The position numbers and the translations under genes are program-made. DNA of 64,000 nt, taken from NCBI RefSeq assembly GCF_024055575.1, contig NZ_JAMXOE010000002.1:766143-830142 (forward strand), read 5' to 3'. Within the stretch, counting starts at the first letter, position 1; the number at the start of each line of letters is the position of its first letter. Origin of the DNA: Mucilaginibacter flavidus. GTDB lineage: Bacteria; Bacteroidota; Bacteroidia; Sphingobacteriales; Sphingobacteriaceae. Below the pieces are notes generated by a model. The model searched no databases and was not told the origin of the DNA. It worked only from the letters and a program-made list of their open reading frames with translations. Below are positions 9,155 to 18,184 of this stretch, piece after piece.

Positions 9155-9164
9155 TTCAGGTACT

Positions 9165-9731
9165 TTACAATGGATAATTTGCCGTAATCCTTAATTTCTG
9201 ATAATCATAAGCATTTCCCTTATCAAGAACAGCCAGCTCATCGTAATATTTATTAGCCAGTTCCTTAAAGCTGTTATATTGTGTTTTTCGATCAGCGATC
9301 TGCTTTTTATTAAACATCCATGATTCGTCACCAGTATATCTATAGGCAATATCACCATAAATTTGGGCGCGTAAGACTCTTGTTTTAAAATCCGACATGC
9401 CTAAGCTGATCGCTTTTTCAATTTGACTTTTCCCAATGATAAGGTTATCCAAAGCACTGTTTTCTTTTTGGTAGGGCCTGGCCATCAAATTATTACTAAG
9501 CGAATAAAATAAAGCACGATAGAAAAGACTAATGGTGTCGGTGGGATGGACTTTAAGAACTTTATCCAAGCTATCTACAATGGGTCTAAATTTTGCAGCT
9601 GTAAATTTCATGGTACCATCATTAATTAATACCTTCCCTGCAATAATCCTGGTCGGGGGTTGAGCAATCGCAGAAACTTTTACAAAAAACAAAAATGCAA
9701 GTATTAAAAAGGAGGAAATAGGTGCTTTCAT
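9165..9731 (-). CDS. Exported hypothetical protein
   Basis: About 188 aa from the ATG at 9731, chosen because a standard signal peptide follows (MKAPISSFLILAFLFFVKVS, then AIAQ). The mature part is helical with TPR-like spacing (SLDKVLKVHPTDTISLFYRA; SQIEKAISLGMSDFKTRVLR) and is probably periplasmic. I recognise no specific family. It converges with the HTH gene, with 10 bases between stops. Confidence 0.6.
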   Translation of the reverse strand: MKAPISSFLILAFLFFVKVSAIAQPPTRIIAGKVLINDGTMKFTAAKFRPIVDSLDKVLKVHPTDTISLFYRALFYSLSNNLMARPYQKENSALDNLIIGKSQIEKAISLGMSDFKTRVLRAQIYGDIAYRYTGDESWMFNKKQIADRKTQYNSFKELANKYYDELAVLDKGNAYDYQKLRITANYPL

Positions 9732-9982
9732 AAGTGGCAATGCAAATAACATAGTTATAGTAAAGTTAAACGCTCATCGTTAGTAATAATTATAATTTAT
9801 GCCTTAAAGTTTATTAATGAGTCAACAATGCCTATTAATCTTAATATATCTAATGATACTTAATTTTACAACTGCTGTAACGAGTAAGAAATGGGAAAGA
9901 AAAACGTTTATTTAACTACCGACATGTCATAAATGGATTATAAAATTAATCATAAAACAAAATATTGTAAATTAACTTATAA

Positions 9983-10513
9983 GTGAATATCTTTGCATTA
10001 GAAATTTGGGATGACGAAGGGAAGAAGTGTACGTTTTATACTGTACGTTGGGAGGATGCAAGCGAAAGTGAAACAGATAAGTTCTTTAATAAATACGACG
10101 CCATTCCTGAACTAAAAACAGCGACCCAGCAGATGTTAAGTTTTGTGCTGGATAGTTTGGGCGATGATCACGGGGCTATTGATGCTTTGTTTAACCGGTC
10201 GGAAAATGAAGTTACCGGCTTACCCAATACAGGTAAGGTAAAGGTGAAACAAGTATTGTTTGCCTATCCTAATTTCCCGCTTCGGTTGTACGCTTTGCGG
10301 ATCAATAACCGCAGCGATATTGTGGTTTTGTTTAACGGGGGTATTAAATCTGCCTGGACAAATCAGGAGAGTAAAGATATTCACCTTAAATGGGTGGAAG
10401 CCTGCCGGTTTGCAAAACGGATCGAGGAAGGGTTAAAAGACGGTGAAATTATAATTGATGAAAATAAAAGGAGAATAGTTTCTGCCAATAATGACGAAGA
10501 CATTTTTCTTTAA
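9983..10513 (+). CDS. Putative toxin of a HigB/Gp49-like toxin-antitoxin pair
   Basis: 176 aa with a GTG start at 9983. The middle (PNTGKVKVKQVLFAYPNFPL, then RLYALRINNRSDIVVLFNGG) resembles the RelE/HigB-like fold of phage Gp49-related toxins, where small basic strands form an mRNA-cleaving surface. It lies 12 bases upstream of an XRE-type antitoxin-like gene, in toxin-first order as in HigBA. It is longer than most HigB proteins, with an extra N-terminal 70 residues. The assignment rests on gene order and weak resemblance. Confidence 0.5.
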   Translation: MNIFALEIWDDEGKKCTFYTVRWEDASESETDKFFNKYDAIPELKTATQQMLSFVLDSLGDDHGAIDALFNRSENEVTGLPNTGKVKVKQVLFAYPNFPLRLYALRINNRSDIVVLFNGGIKSAWTNQESKDIHLKWVEACRFAKRIEEGLKDGEIIIDENKRRIVSANNDEDIFL

Positions 10514-10525
10514 AAATATAAGGCT

Positions 10526-10804
10526 ATGAGAAGTAAAGTTTCGCAAAGGATACAGGATGAAACTCCACAGGAAGTGCGTATTTTTGTACGTCAATATACT
10601 GATATCGTGGTAAGAATTAATGAGCTCATGCAGGAGAAGGGCTATACTCAAAAAGACCTGGCTGCAAAAATGAATAAAAAGCCATCCGAAATTAACAAGT
10701 GGCTTAAAGGAAACCATAACCTCACCCTTAAAACCCTGGCTAAACTGGAAGCAGAATTAGGGGCTCCACTTATCTATACTGCCCGTGAGCATGCTCACGC
10801 TTAA
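10526..10804 (+). CDS. XRE-family HTH protein, putative antitoxin
   Basis: 92 aa. The helix-turn-helix is clear at about residues 35-82 (KGYTQKDLAAKMNKKPSEIN, KWLKGNHNLTLKTLAKLEAE). In a HigBA-like pair this protein would bind the toxin and repress the operon. It follows the toxin-like gene by 12 bases and precedes a third small gene by 29 bases, so all three may be co-transcribed. Confidence 0.7.
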   Translation: MRSKVSQRIQDETPQEVRIFVRQYTDIVVRINELMQEKGYTQKDLAAKMNKKPSEINKWLKGNHNLTLKTLAKLEAELGAPLIYTAREHAHA

Positions 10805-10833
10805 TAATTATACTTATAATCTACATAGAAATC

Positions 10834-11163
10834 ATGATGCAAGAAGTTTTTAATGAACATTATATCATAGGCGACGATACTTTTAAAGTAGTATTTCTTA
10901 TCAAGGAAGGCAATAAGCTGGATGGTGGGATGATGCCCTATCATATTTTTGAAGTGCAAAAACTGGGTGATAGTACTAAATTCTTGTTTCATAAAGCGGA
11001 AGTGGGTTTCGGGGGGAAGTATGGCCTAGTCAAAGCTGATAATAAACAACAGCTAACCTGGACTCCTGAAGTTCACAGAGAATTAACAAATAAAATTTCC
11101 CATCAAAAAATTCCAAGTACTTTTTATATCAGGCCTGACTTACAAAGCCGGTTTATTGAATAA
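10834..11163 (+). CDS. Hypothetical protein, third gene of the toxin-antitoxin-like unit
   Basis: 109 aa, soluble, no signal peptide or membrane span. It contains the beta-rich segment DDTFKVVFLIKEGNKLDGG and ends SRFIE. I do not recognise the family. Its close spacing after the antitoxin-like gene suggests a common transcript. The start may be either of two adjacent ATG codons. Confidence 0.55.
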   Translation: MMQEVFNEHYIIGDDTFKVVFLIKEGNKLDGGMMPYHIFEVQKLGDSTKFLFHKAEVGFGGKYGLVKADNKQQLTWTPEVHRELTNKISHQKIPSTFYIRPDLQSRFIE

Positions 11164-11174
11164 TTGACATTACC

Positions 11175-11431
11175 TTACAATGCCAGAATATTCAAGTTAA
11201 GGTAAATAGATAGTGTTGATTTTAAAGAATCATTTCGATTCGCTATGATCGTAAAATACTCTTTTTCGCATCCAGCAAGGTAAGTACTATATAACCGGCC
11301 TTCCAATAGCCAATACAAAATATTTTTATAGGTCTGGGATGTTTTTGAATCACAGCAAAATCTGTTACAACCGATTTTTGAGTTGAGCAACTAAATAGAA
11401 TCAAACAATATAACAACGACATCTTTCTCAT
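11175..11431 (-). pseudogene. Small lipoprotein gene with a frameshift
   Basis: The first frame gives a lipoprotein-like leader (MSLLYCLILFSCSTQKSVV, lipobox LFSC) and runs to YIVLTLLDAKK. The following frame continues EYFTIIANRNDSLK. Adding one A to the five-A run (T run 11262-11266 on the plus strand) joins them. It is either a decaying gene or a homopolymer sequencing error. Confidence 0.4.
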
Positions 11432-11589
11432 ATTGTAAGACTTAACATAGCGATATTCACTTTTGGTATAAACTTAGGTGCTGTCTTTTTGTTTTCTTGT
11501 CAACTGATTTAACGACCGCTAAGAACCGTTCAAATGAATAGGGCTTGGTATGATATCGGTTACTGTCATTTCATATTCTTTGATTCTGC

Positions 11590-11837
11590 TTAAAGTTCAG
11601 ATGTCATAATAGTGACTTTAATCGGGGAGGGAATATCGGGCAAAGAGGCTCGGGCCTTGATATTGCTCATATAAAAATCAAGAAATACGAGATCAAATTC
11701 TCCACTTTTAATAAAAGCACCGCCGATAACGGATCAGTAAACGCGGCTACAAGCTCAATGAATGGTATCCTACTGCAATACTCTTTCAATATTTCATTGC
11801 ACGAAAATTCATCATCGATCCCGATACATCTTATCAC
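11590..11837 (-). pseudogene. Relic of a LytTR-type response regulator receiver
   Basis: From a GTG at 11837 the frame reads VIRCIGIDDEFSCNEILKEY and LVAAFTDPLSA, typical of the acidic pocket and first helices of LytTR-family receivers. A later frame continues SGEFDLVFLDFYMSNIKA with the phosphoacceptor region (FLDFYM). The domain is shifted, cut short and lacks the DNA-binding half. Confidence 0.55.
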
Positions 11838-12073
11838 TTTACTTTCTTTAAACTCATTTAATTAAAAATAGTCCTTTTTCAAGGAATATAAAATGATGCC
11901 GCTGCAATTGGACGAGAAATCATTGCCGGAAGGTTAAATCTTTGGGTATGTCATCAAACATACCCCTATTTAGTTACCGTAAACCCCTGATATAAGTATT
12001 TATACCCTTTAGCAGGTCACTTAGTTTTGGCAGTAAATTTTATGTTTCAAAAAACGAATTTTTAGCATCATTT

Positions 12074-13255
12074 ATGAACTTTATATCTGTCCAACTACGG
12101 CTATTTGTACAAGAGTCAATAGAACCTAAAAATTTTATCGGCAAGCATATAACTACATCAGAATTTAATAAATGGAAAAATTTTCTGGAAAAGGAAGAAG
12201 CTACAATACTTCTCGCGGTTTCAGAATGGCCTTTGAGCATTCAGGAATATGACCAAAAGCACATCGAAAGTTTAATTACCGGAATTGTCAATTTAAGTAA
12301 TACGCTGAATGCCTACATTTTAAAAAATTCAGCTTTACTAAAAAATCATCCCCAAGCGCGGAGTATCAAGGAACATTACTATTATTCACTTAATCTATTG
12401 GAAGGACTCCTTTTGTCGCTGGGTGAATCCTTTCCGGCACAGACAGCAAGCGTAAAAATATCACAGGCAAATCTTCGAGCGGTTATACCCCGCTTAAAAG
12501 AAAAGTTTTATAAAGTATCGGATCATTTTAATGCCTTCGTTATTGATAAAGAACTATTGGATGTAGTCATAACCGGCCTATCAGCGCTTATAAATAAAAA
12601 AGACATTACCTTGGACGACACGAGGTACATCACATCCCTGATGGATCTGCTGTTAAAGGATTCTGAATTGGACAACAAAAAACTGGCCGACCTGCTGATC
12701 ATTCACGATTTTAACACACAAGCGTTTTACCTCTTTTACCTTTATCAACTCAGGGAGCGCCTGGATGACATTCCCGGCCTGCATGAACAACGAGAAATGT
12801 TATTGGCGGAAAAGGACAGGCTTTACAACCTGACGACTGAAAAAGGGCTCACGATGCCATCTAAGAACAGAAGTCTATTTATGGAACTGGGTGAATTTGT
12901 AAATGGTAAATATACTTTTGCAAAAAAAAGGGTTAAGTTACAACGGAGGTTTATATGCGATACTAAAAACGCACAAACAAATTCGCGGTTCCTGATCAAT
13001 TTACCGGTTCCGCAGTTTGGACTATTCATCAGGATGCAAATTGAAAAAGGATTTTTAGTAAAAGAAAACCTTGGCGAGTTATTCAAATTTTTTGCCGGTC
13101 ACTTTTACACACCAAACACTTTGTACATTTCTCCGGATAGCTTGCAAAAAAAATCCACCGACGTTGAATTTGCCACTGCACAAAAACTAAAGGGACACCT
13201 GATTGGCATGATCAACTGGCTCAATGCCAACTATAACCTTTCCAATTATAATTAG
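12074..13255 (+). CDS. RteC-like protein
   Basis: 393 aa, helical and soluble. The C-terminus (PQFGLFIRMQIEKGFLVKEN, then FKFFAGHFYTPNTLYISPDS and GMINWLN) resembles RteC proteins, which in Bacteroides conjugative transposons act downstream of RteAB to switch on excision and transfer. The N-terminal two thirds do not show a clear domain to me. Neighbouring relics and a PRTRC cassette 16 kb away fit a mobile context. The assignment is moderate and rests on the C-terminal pattern. Confidence 0.5.
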   Translation: MNFISVQLRLFVQESIEPKNFIGKHITTSEFNKWKNFLEKEEATILLAVSEWPLSIQEYDQKHIESLITGIVNLSNTLNAYILKNSALLKNHPQARSIKEHYYYSLNLLEGLLLSLGESFPAQTASVKISQANLRAVIPRLKEKFYKVSDHFNAFVIDKELLDVVITGLSALINKKDITLDDTRYITSLMDLLLKDSELDNKKLADLLIIHDFNTQAFYLFYLYQLRERLDDIPGLHEQREMLLAEKDRLYNLTTEKGLTMPSKNRSLFMELGEFVNGKYTFAKKRVKLQRRFICDTKNAQTNSRFLINLPVPQFGLFIRMQIEKGFLVKENLGELFKFFAGHFYTPNTLYISPDSLQKKSTDVEFATAQKLKGHLIGMINWLNANYNLSNYN

Positions 13256-13378
13256 TAAAGATGATTTTCAGCCGGCATTATATTGGTCGGTAAACATAAC
13301 CAGGCCCACGTCACTCTTGCTATAATGATTTGAGTTATTAAAATAATTTGTCGATATTTGTTATTAATTATTACGATC

Positions 13379-13549
13379 ATGAGCGACAAGGATTTAAAAA
13401 AATTGACCGACTTGGTTAAAGAAGAACTCAAAACCGTTCCTACAAAGGAACAGGCGCTTCAATCCTTTATTTCGGCAGGCATCAAGAACGACAAAGGAGA
13501 GTTCACCGCGCCGTATGCTATCTTAAATAAATTGGTTAAATCTGCCTGA
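13379..13549 (+). CDS. Small partner gene of the ART-like protein
   Basis: 56 aa from the ATG at 13379. It is soluble and charged (MSDKDLKKLTDLVKEELKTV), with a C-terminus GEFTAPYAILNKLV. Its TGA overlaps the next ATG by one base (TGATG), so the two are translationally coupled. An antitoxin or specificity role is possible by position only. Confidence 0.65.
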   Translation: MSDKDLKKLTDLVKEELKTVPTKEQALQSFISAGIKNDKGEFTAPYAILNKLVKSA

Positions 13550-14211
13550 TGTATGAGTCCCGGCCAAATCTGATCATTGGTTTTCATGGCTGCGAAGAAG
13601 AGATCAAAAACAAGTTCATTAATAGTTCCAGTACCATTCAGTTGAGTGAAAAGCCTTATGACTGGCTTGGTCACGGCATGTACTTTTGGGAAAACAATTA
13701 TGAAAGGGCCTTACAATGGGCCAAAGACAAAAAGAAGCGCGGAGAGATCAAAGTCCCTGCAGTTGTCGGGGCAGTTCTTCATTTAAATTATTGCTGTGAT
13801 TTTTTGGATAGCCGTTATATTCAATTGTTAAAATTCCATTACCAATTGATGGCCAGCAGATACCACGCGCTCGGAGAAGAACTTCCTGAAAATAAAGACC
13901 TCGCCTACGATATTAATAAAGATAAGATTTTAAGAGTGCTGGATTGTACCACTATTGAGTACATGCATGCCGGGATATACAAGCAATACCAGTCGGAAAT
14001 TGCAGCGAAGGGATTCAGTGGGATCAAGCATTTTGATTCCACCAGGGGCGTATTTACCGAGGGAGGGCCAGCCTTTACCGGTGCCGGCATTTTTGAAAAA
14101 AGCCACATACAAATTTGTATCAGAAACCCGGATTGTATTCAGGGGTTTTTCAATCCCAGAAAGGGCTTTGATTTTATGAAGTGGCTTGACAAAAAATACG
14201 GCAATACCTAA
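13549..14211 (+). CDS. ADP-ribosyltransferase-like protein (PARP/ART fold, putative toxin)
   Basis: 220 aa, soluble. The N-terminus has a His-Gly strand (IIGFHGCEEE, His-13) followed by YDWLGHGMYFWENNYERALQ (Tyr-45) and a helix ending W-A. This order resembles the first and second catalytic motifs of H-Y-E class ADP-ribosyltransferases. The C-terminal third has GFSGIKHFDSTRGVFTEGG and a strand SHIQICIRN where the last motif would sit; a catalytic Glu is not obvious. Coupled to a 56-aa gene by a one-base overlap, which suggests a toxin-antitoxin or effector-regulator pair. The 3' end and the DNA after it recur at 18443. The family call is my inference from motifs. Confidence 0.55.
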   Translation: MYESRPNLIIGFHGCEEEIKNKFINSSSTIQLSEKPYDWLGHGMYFWENNYERALQWAKDKKKRGEIKVPAVVGAVLHLNYCCDFLDSRYIQLLKFHYQLMASRYHALGEELPENKDLAYDINKDKILRVLDCTTIEYMHAGIYKQYQSEIAAKGFSGIKHFDSTRGVFTEGGPAFTGAGIFEKSHIQICIRNPDCIQGFFNPRKGFDFMKWLDKKYGNT

Positions 14212-14510
14212 ATATCAAAGAAATAGATATAACTAACTTTGTTGGCAAGCTGTGATAATGGATCTCAACTCCTCCATAAAAAAACCAAAAGCCACAATAA
14301 CAGAAGTAGAACTGCATAGATTTTCTGTTTTGAAATTTTTCCTTTGATTCCCGCTGCAGTCAGTTATCTCGCATGATCAATGCCTCGTTTCTTCATAACT
14401 GTTTTAAGTAAACTGATTTCTCAACTGAATGTTTAAATATTACCGAAATAGAAATTAATACAAAAGGGTGTAGAACTGTTAATTAAACAATTGCAACTAT
14501 AATTAGGTGC
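14143..14510 (+). repeat. ~370-bp direct repeat, copy 1
   Basis: Begins in the last codons of the ART-like gene (TTTTTCAATCCCAGAAA) and continues through its 3' flank (ACTTTGTTGGCAAG; CCACAATAACAGAAGTA; CAAAAGGGTGTAGAACT). The same succession recurs at 18443-18810 at roughly 80-85 percent identity by eye. It fills the gap between the ART-like gene and the ThiF fragment. Confidence 0.75.
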
Positions 14511-14547
14511 AAAGGCGATTACATGCTAATATACAAACACAATTATA

Positions 14548-14775
14548 TTAGTCAAAATAGACTAAGTTAACCTGCGATATGGGTCTCCTATCATGGGTAT
14601 AGTAAGCATCTACCGTTTCCAATAATTTCTTTAAAGTTTCGGTAACAAATGGCAGGTTTCCCACAGGTGCATATTTCTTCGGTTCCGGTTGTATGTGATT
14701 TCCTATCGTTGACAAAATCACTAGCCCGATATCTTTGCTGTAACCTAAATCCTGCCAGTATAAGGACAACTGCAT
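14548..14775 (-). pseudogene. Fragment of a PRTRC ThiF gene
   Basis: The frame carries LYWQDLGYSKDIGLVILSTI, PEPKKYAPVGNLPFVTETLK and KLLETVDA. This closely matches an internal part of the intact ThiF-type gene at 29402-30208 (KKYAPVGNLPFVTETFKELL). Only about 60 residues of a roughly 270-residue protein remain, without the nucleotide-binding GCGGTGS or the catalytic Cys. It is a relic of a second PRTRC cassette. Confidence 0.75.
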
Positions 14776-14865
14776 TTATAAACATTTGCATTCATTTTGA
14801 GTTACAGATAACCTTCACAATCTGTAAACAAACTTATTGAAATTAAAAATTGACCGAGTTATAGT

Positions 14866-14873
14866 TATATTTG
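14866..14873 (+). promoter_or_regulatory. TAnnTTTG-type minus-7 element
   Basis: TATATTTG lies five bases before the GTG start at 14878, fitting the Bacteroidota minus-7 consensus. The matching TTG element is not at the usual distance, and so short a leader would be unusual. Confidence 0.35.
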
Positions 14874-14877
14874 CATA

Positions 14878-15183
14878 GTGAAACGGAAAACCCCTGTATT
14901 TTTCCTGCTCCTGGCAGGTGTTTTTTACCTTTCATCAGTATTGGAGTTTGATCAGGAAGAAAGTAAAGCCAATTTTAAGCAGGAGCAACAATTTAAAATA
15001 GCAATCGAAAAACTGAATGACTTTCATTCCCCCGTTCAGTTAGCTATTTTATCCCTGCTAATTGTTTTTGGCGTTGTTATATTACCATTTTGCACTAAAA
15101 TAAACCCTCAAAAACTTTCTAATCTTTCCCGATTTCTACCACCCGAAAGGTTGTTTTTGCAATACTCCGTTTTTCGTATCTGA
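14878..15183 (+). CDS. Small two-span membrane protein
   Basis: 101 aa, GTG start. A first hydrophobic segment (VFFLLLAGVFYLSSVLEF) and a second (LAILSLLIVFGVVILPF) flank a charged periplasmic loop. The basic C-terminus faces the cytoplasm. No family recognised. It lies 73 bases upstream of the oxidoreductase and is probably co-transcribed with it. Confidence 0.55.
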   Translation: MKRKTPVFFLLLAGVFYLSSVLEFDQEESKANFKQEQQFKIAIEKLNDFHSPVQLAILSLLIVFGVVILPFCTKINPQKLSNLSRFLPPERLFLQYSVFRI

Positions 15184-15256
15184 TTTTATTTCCAGTTCTC
15201 AAATTCGCCTGTCATTTATCCGGCAGGTACTTTATGGAAATTAAAAATCACAATCA

Positions 15257-16927
15257 ATGACAGATTCTATATTTCTGCAATTATCCGCTGATTCGGGTAT
15301 TGTAGCCACCCTTATTTTAACCGTCAATTACCTGTTTGGCATATTGATCATTACATCTTATCAAAGATCATCCCTTTATAACAGGTTACCTAAAGCCCTA
15401 AAAAGCTTTAATATCTATAACTGGCATAACCGGACAGCTTACATTGCTTTGTCCATCATATTGCTGCATCCGGTGTTATTGCTCTTTGACCCAGCAACAA
15501 AATTTTCATTTATTGACCTTGTTTTTCCCGTTCATGCGCCCACTCAAAAGCTTTTTGTGGCTTTAGGCACGATCTCCATGTTTGCCATTGTACTGGTTAT
15601 CCTGACAACGCAAAAATTTGTAAAAAACCGGCTTGGGTTTCGCACCTGGAAAAATATTCACTTAATTTCTTACGCAACAGGTTTGCTTTTCGTTGTGCAT
15701 GGGATTGTGATGGACCCGGAATTAAAGAACAGGCCGGTTGATTTCCTGGATGCGGAAAAGGTAGCCAGTGAAGCATGTTTATTGGTTTTATTAGCTGCAA
15801 TCTTTTTCAGGGTTCGTTTCGAGATCGGAAAAAGACAATCAGCAAAGTTTTATAAACTGCACATCTCGCAAATAGTCACAGAAACAATTGATACAAAAAC
15901 CTTTGTACTAAATATACCGGAAAAGCTCAAAAGTGCATTTAAATATACATCGGGTCAATTTATCCAGTTAAAAATATCAGTGAACGGTAAGGAGTATAAA
16001 AGGGCATATTCGCTTGCCAGTTCGCCGTATTCAGATAATACGTTTTATTTTACGGTTAAGCGGGTGAAAGATGGTGTCGTATCCAATCTTTTAAATGATA
16101 ATCTGAAGCCAGGCAACGAGCTTTTTGTCCTTCCGCCAGCGGGCAATTTTTTTAAAGAAAACCATTTAACGAATCCTTCTCATTTTGTCTTTTTTGCCGG
16201 TGGAAGTGGCATTACACCCATTTTCTCTATTATTAAATCTTTATTGCTCAGGCAGTCACATACACATGTTTCCCTGATCTATGCTAACCGGGAATTGGGT
16301 TCAGTTATTTTTAAGGAGAAATTGGAAGAGTTACAGGCTTTTTACCAGGGAAGATTTTCGGTAACCCATATTTTAAGTGCTGCTTCAGTGGGATGGGACG
16401 GATTGAAGGGGCGAATTGATCAAGATAAAATAGTTCAGTTTATGAATAGATGGAAGAACATGCCGGTTGCAGATACTGTCTATTACATATGCGGGCCTTC
16501 GCCATTTATGGAATTAGTCGAGCAAGAATTAATTCAGCATAGAATACCACCGCTTAAAATTCGTCTGGAAAGATTTATATCTATTAGTGATGAAAACGAC
16601 CCATTAAAAGCAGGTACCGGTTTGGAAGATATTACTAATGCAGGTGCCGGGTTAAGCGCAAAATTGGAGGGTAGCAACAGTGAAACGAATTGTGCAAAAG
16701 AACAAACGCTATTGGATGCGCTATTGGAAGAAGGTATCAATGCACCGTATTCCTGTAAAGAAGGGATTTGTTCAAGCTGCAAAGCAAAGCTTTTGGATGG
16801 CACAGTTGTAATGAAAAAGCACGCTTCTTTAACAGACATAGACATTCAGGAAAACTTAATTTTGACTTGCCAGGCCATTCCGCTGACCGGGAATATCAAG
16901 ATTGATTATGATGCAGTAAAATCATGA
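15257..16927 (+). CDS. Ferric-reductase-like membrane oxidoreductase with FAD, NAD and 2Fe-2S domains
   Basis: 556 aa. The N-terminal ~190 residues form a ferric-reductase-type haem membrane domain with paired histidines (NWHNRTAYIALSIILLHP; FVVHGIVMDP). About 200-300 is an FAD-binding barrel (RAYSLASSPY), about 310-430 an NAD(P) domain (GGSGITPIFSIIKSL; CGPSPFMELVEQEL), and the C-terminus a plant-type ferredoxin with Cys-x4-Cys-x2-Cys (SCKEGICSSCKAKL) and a distant fourth Cys (LTCQAIPL). Electrons should pass from NAD(P)H through FAD and the cluster to haem or an acceptor. The porin gene overlaps its end by four bases (ATGA). A linker of about 45 residues (GTGLEDITNAGAGLSAKLEG) before the ferredoxin is unusual. 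Confidence 0.88.
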   Translation: MTDSIFLQLSADSGIVATLILTVNYLFGILIITSYQRSSLYNRLPKALKSFNIYNWHNRTAYIALSIILLHPVLLLFDPATKFSFIDLVFPVHAPTQKLFVALGTISMFAIVLVILTTQKFVKNRLGFRTWKNIHLISYATGLLFVVHGIVMDPELKNRPVDFLDAEKVASEACLLVLLAAIFFRVRFEIGKRQSAKFYKLHISQIVTETIDTKTFVLNIPEKLKSAFKYTSGQFIQLKISVNGKEYKRAYSLASSPYSDNTFYFTVKRVKDGVVSNLLNDNLKPGNELFVLPPAGNFFKENHLTNPSHFVFFAGGSGITPIFSIIKSLLLRQSHTHVSLIYANRELGSVIFKEKLEELQAFYQGRFSVTHILSAASVGWDGLKGRIDQDKIVQFMNRWKNMPVADTVYYICGPSPFMELVEQELIQHRIPPLKIRLERFISISDENDPLKAGTGLEDITNAGAGLSAKLEGSNSETNCAKEQTLLDALLEEGINAPYSCKEGICSSCKAKLLDGTVVMKKHASLTDIDIQENLILTCQAIPLTGNIKIDYDAVKS

Positions 16928-18183
16928 GCAAGTTAAAATATCCGGTAATGGCTATGGTTTCCATAACCTGGCTGTTTTTTACTATGAAACTTCATGCGCA
17001 AACGACTGATACTACTAAAAAATTCACCCTTGATGACAGTTCCACGCGTCCCCACCCTTTTCAATATGACAAGGATTCCGGTTTACAGTATAAAAATGGA
17101 GATTTTACTTTAACAACCTGGGCTTATGCGGAAGGTTTATTTTCTCCTGGCGATTATTCCGCATTCCGGCGCGTAAGGCAGGGGATGGAATTTAGGCTTC
17201 CGGCTTATAACTTTCGCATCAGTGGCAACAGGTACAGAACGGTATTATTTTACGAAGTTGACTTTACAGATAATAAGTTCTTCCAGGCAACCAAACGTTT
17301 TAAAGACTGGGAAAATTTATTTATTGCTTTTCAAAATGCGGACGATCCGAATAAATTCAGAATACTATTTGGCGAAAACACGCATGTTTTTTCACGGGAA
17401 GATAACCTCTCGTCAGGCAATCTTGTTACCATTAACAGAAGCCTGATATTAGAAGAACATGGCTCCGTTAATAATTTCGGCACGCAGTGGGGCTTGCAAA
17501 TACAGAAGCAAATTAATCCTACTGTTTTTTTGCAATTTGCCATGCAGGACAACCGGGGTTCCATGAATACAGATACGCCCCGTTATCAGTTTTGGAAAGA
17601 TATAGCTATTAAAGTAACCAAAACCTTCATCCAGCCTACGGACAAAAGCCCTGAAAGATTGAATGTTGGTGTTGCCATTGACCGGACGACTGATATTACC
17701 AACCGGAGTTTTGTTCTGGTGTCTGCAATAAACCAGGTTTCACTTGGCAGCACACCCGCCACCGGGAATAAATTTAGCTTTGAAAACAACCTGGATTATA
17801 CAAATAAACTCGGCAAGCATTTATATACGTTTGAATATGAAACGATTTACTCGCGTTATTCAGATCAGGGTTTAAATGTCGCAGGCGGCTATGCCATGCT
17901 GCAATTTCAGCTCTTTGACGAAGAAAATACCGGGGATCTTGTTCCATTTGTTAGGTATGATCTTGTTAATTTATCAAATAGGGTCTCAGCCGCCACAGAA
18001 CAGGCGGTTCGGTTAGGGATCAATTATAATTTGCCATTCACACATAAATTAGTAAACTTTCATGTCGAGTACGCGAAACACTTATTAAACGGTTCTTCGC
18101 AAATAATAAGTCCTGGCCAGCAAAATTTTGATGAGTTTCGTTTTGAGTTCCGGGTTAACGCGGCCAGATATTTAAGATTTTAA
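16924..18183 (+). CDS. Porin of the phosphate-selective OprO/OprP type
   Basis: 419 aa outer-membrane porin. A signal peptide (MAMVSITWLFFTMKLHA, cleaved before QTTD) is followed by a beta-barrel with alternating strands and aromatic girdles; typical pieces are RRVRQGMEFRLPAYNFRISG and FLQFAMQDNRGSMN. The chain ends with Phe (NAARYLRF), as outer-membrane barrels usually do. It overlaps the reductase gene by ATGA and is followed by the MFS remnant after one base, so the three form an operon. The actual substrate is unknown. Confidence 0.8.
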   Translation: MSKLKYPVMAMVSITWLFFTMKLHAQTTDTTKKFTLDDSSTRPHPFQYDKDSGLQYKNGDFTLTTWAYAEGLFSPGDYSAFRRVRQGMEFRLPAYNFRISGNRYRTVLFYEVDFTDNKFFQATKRFKDWENLFIAFQNADDPNKFRILFGENTHVFSREDNLSSGNLVTINRSLILEEHGSVNNFGTQWGLQIQKQINPTVFLQFAMQDNRGSMNTDTPRYQFWKDIAIKVTKTFIQPTDKSPERLNVGVAIDRTTDITNRSFVLVSAINQVSLGSTPATGNKFSFENNLDYTNKLGKHLYTFEYETIYSRYSDQGLNVAGGYAMLQFQLFDEENTGDLVPFVRYDLVNLSNRVSAATEQAVRLGINYNLPFTHKLVNFHVEYAKHLLNGSSQIISPGQQNFDEFRFEFRVNAARYLRF

Positions 18184-18184
18184 T

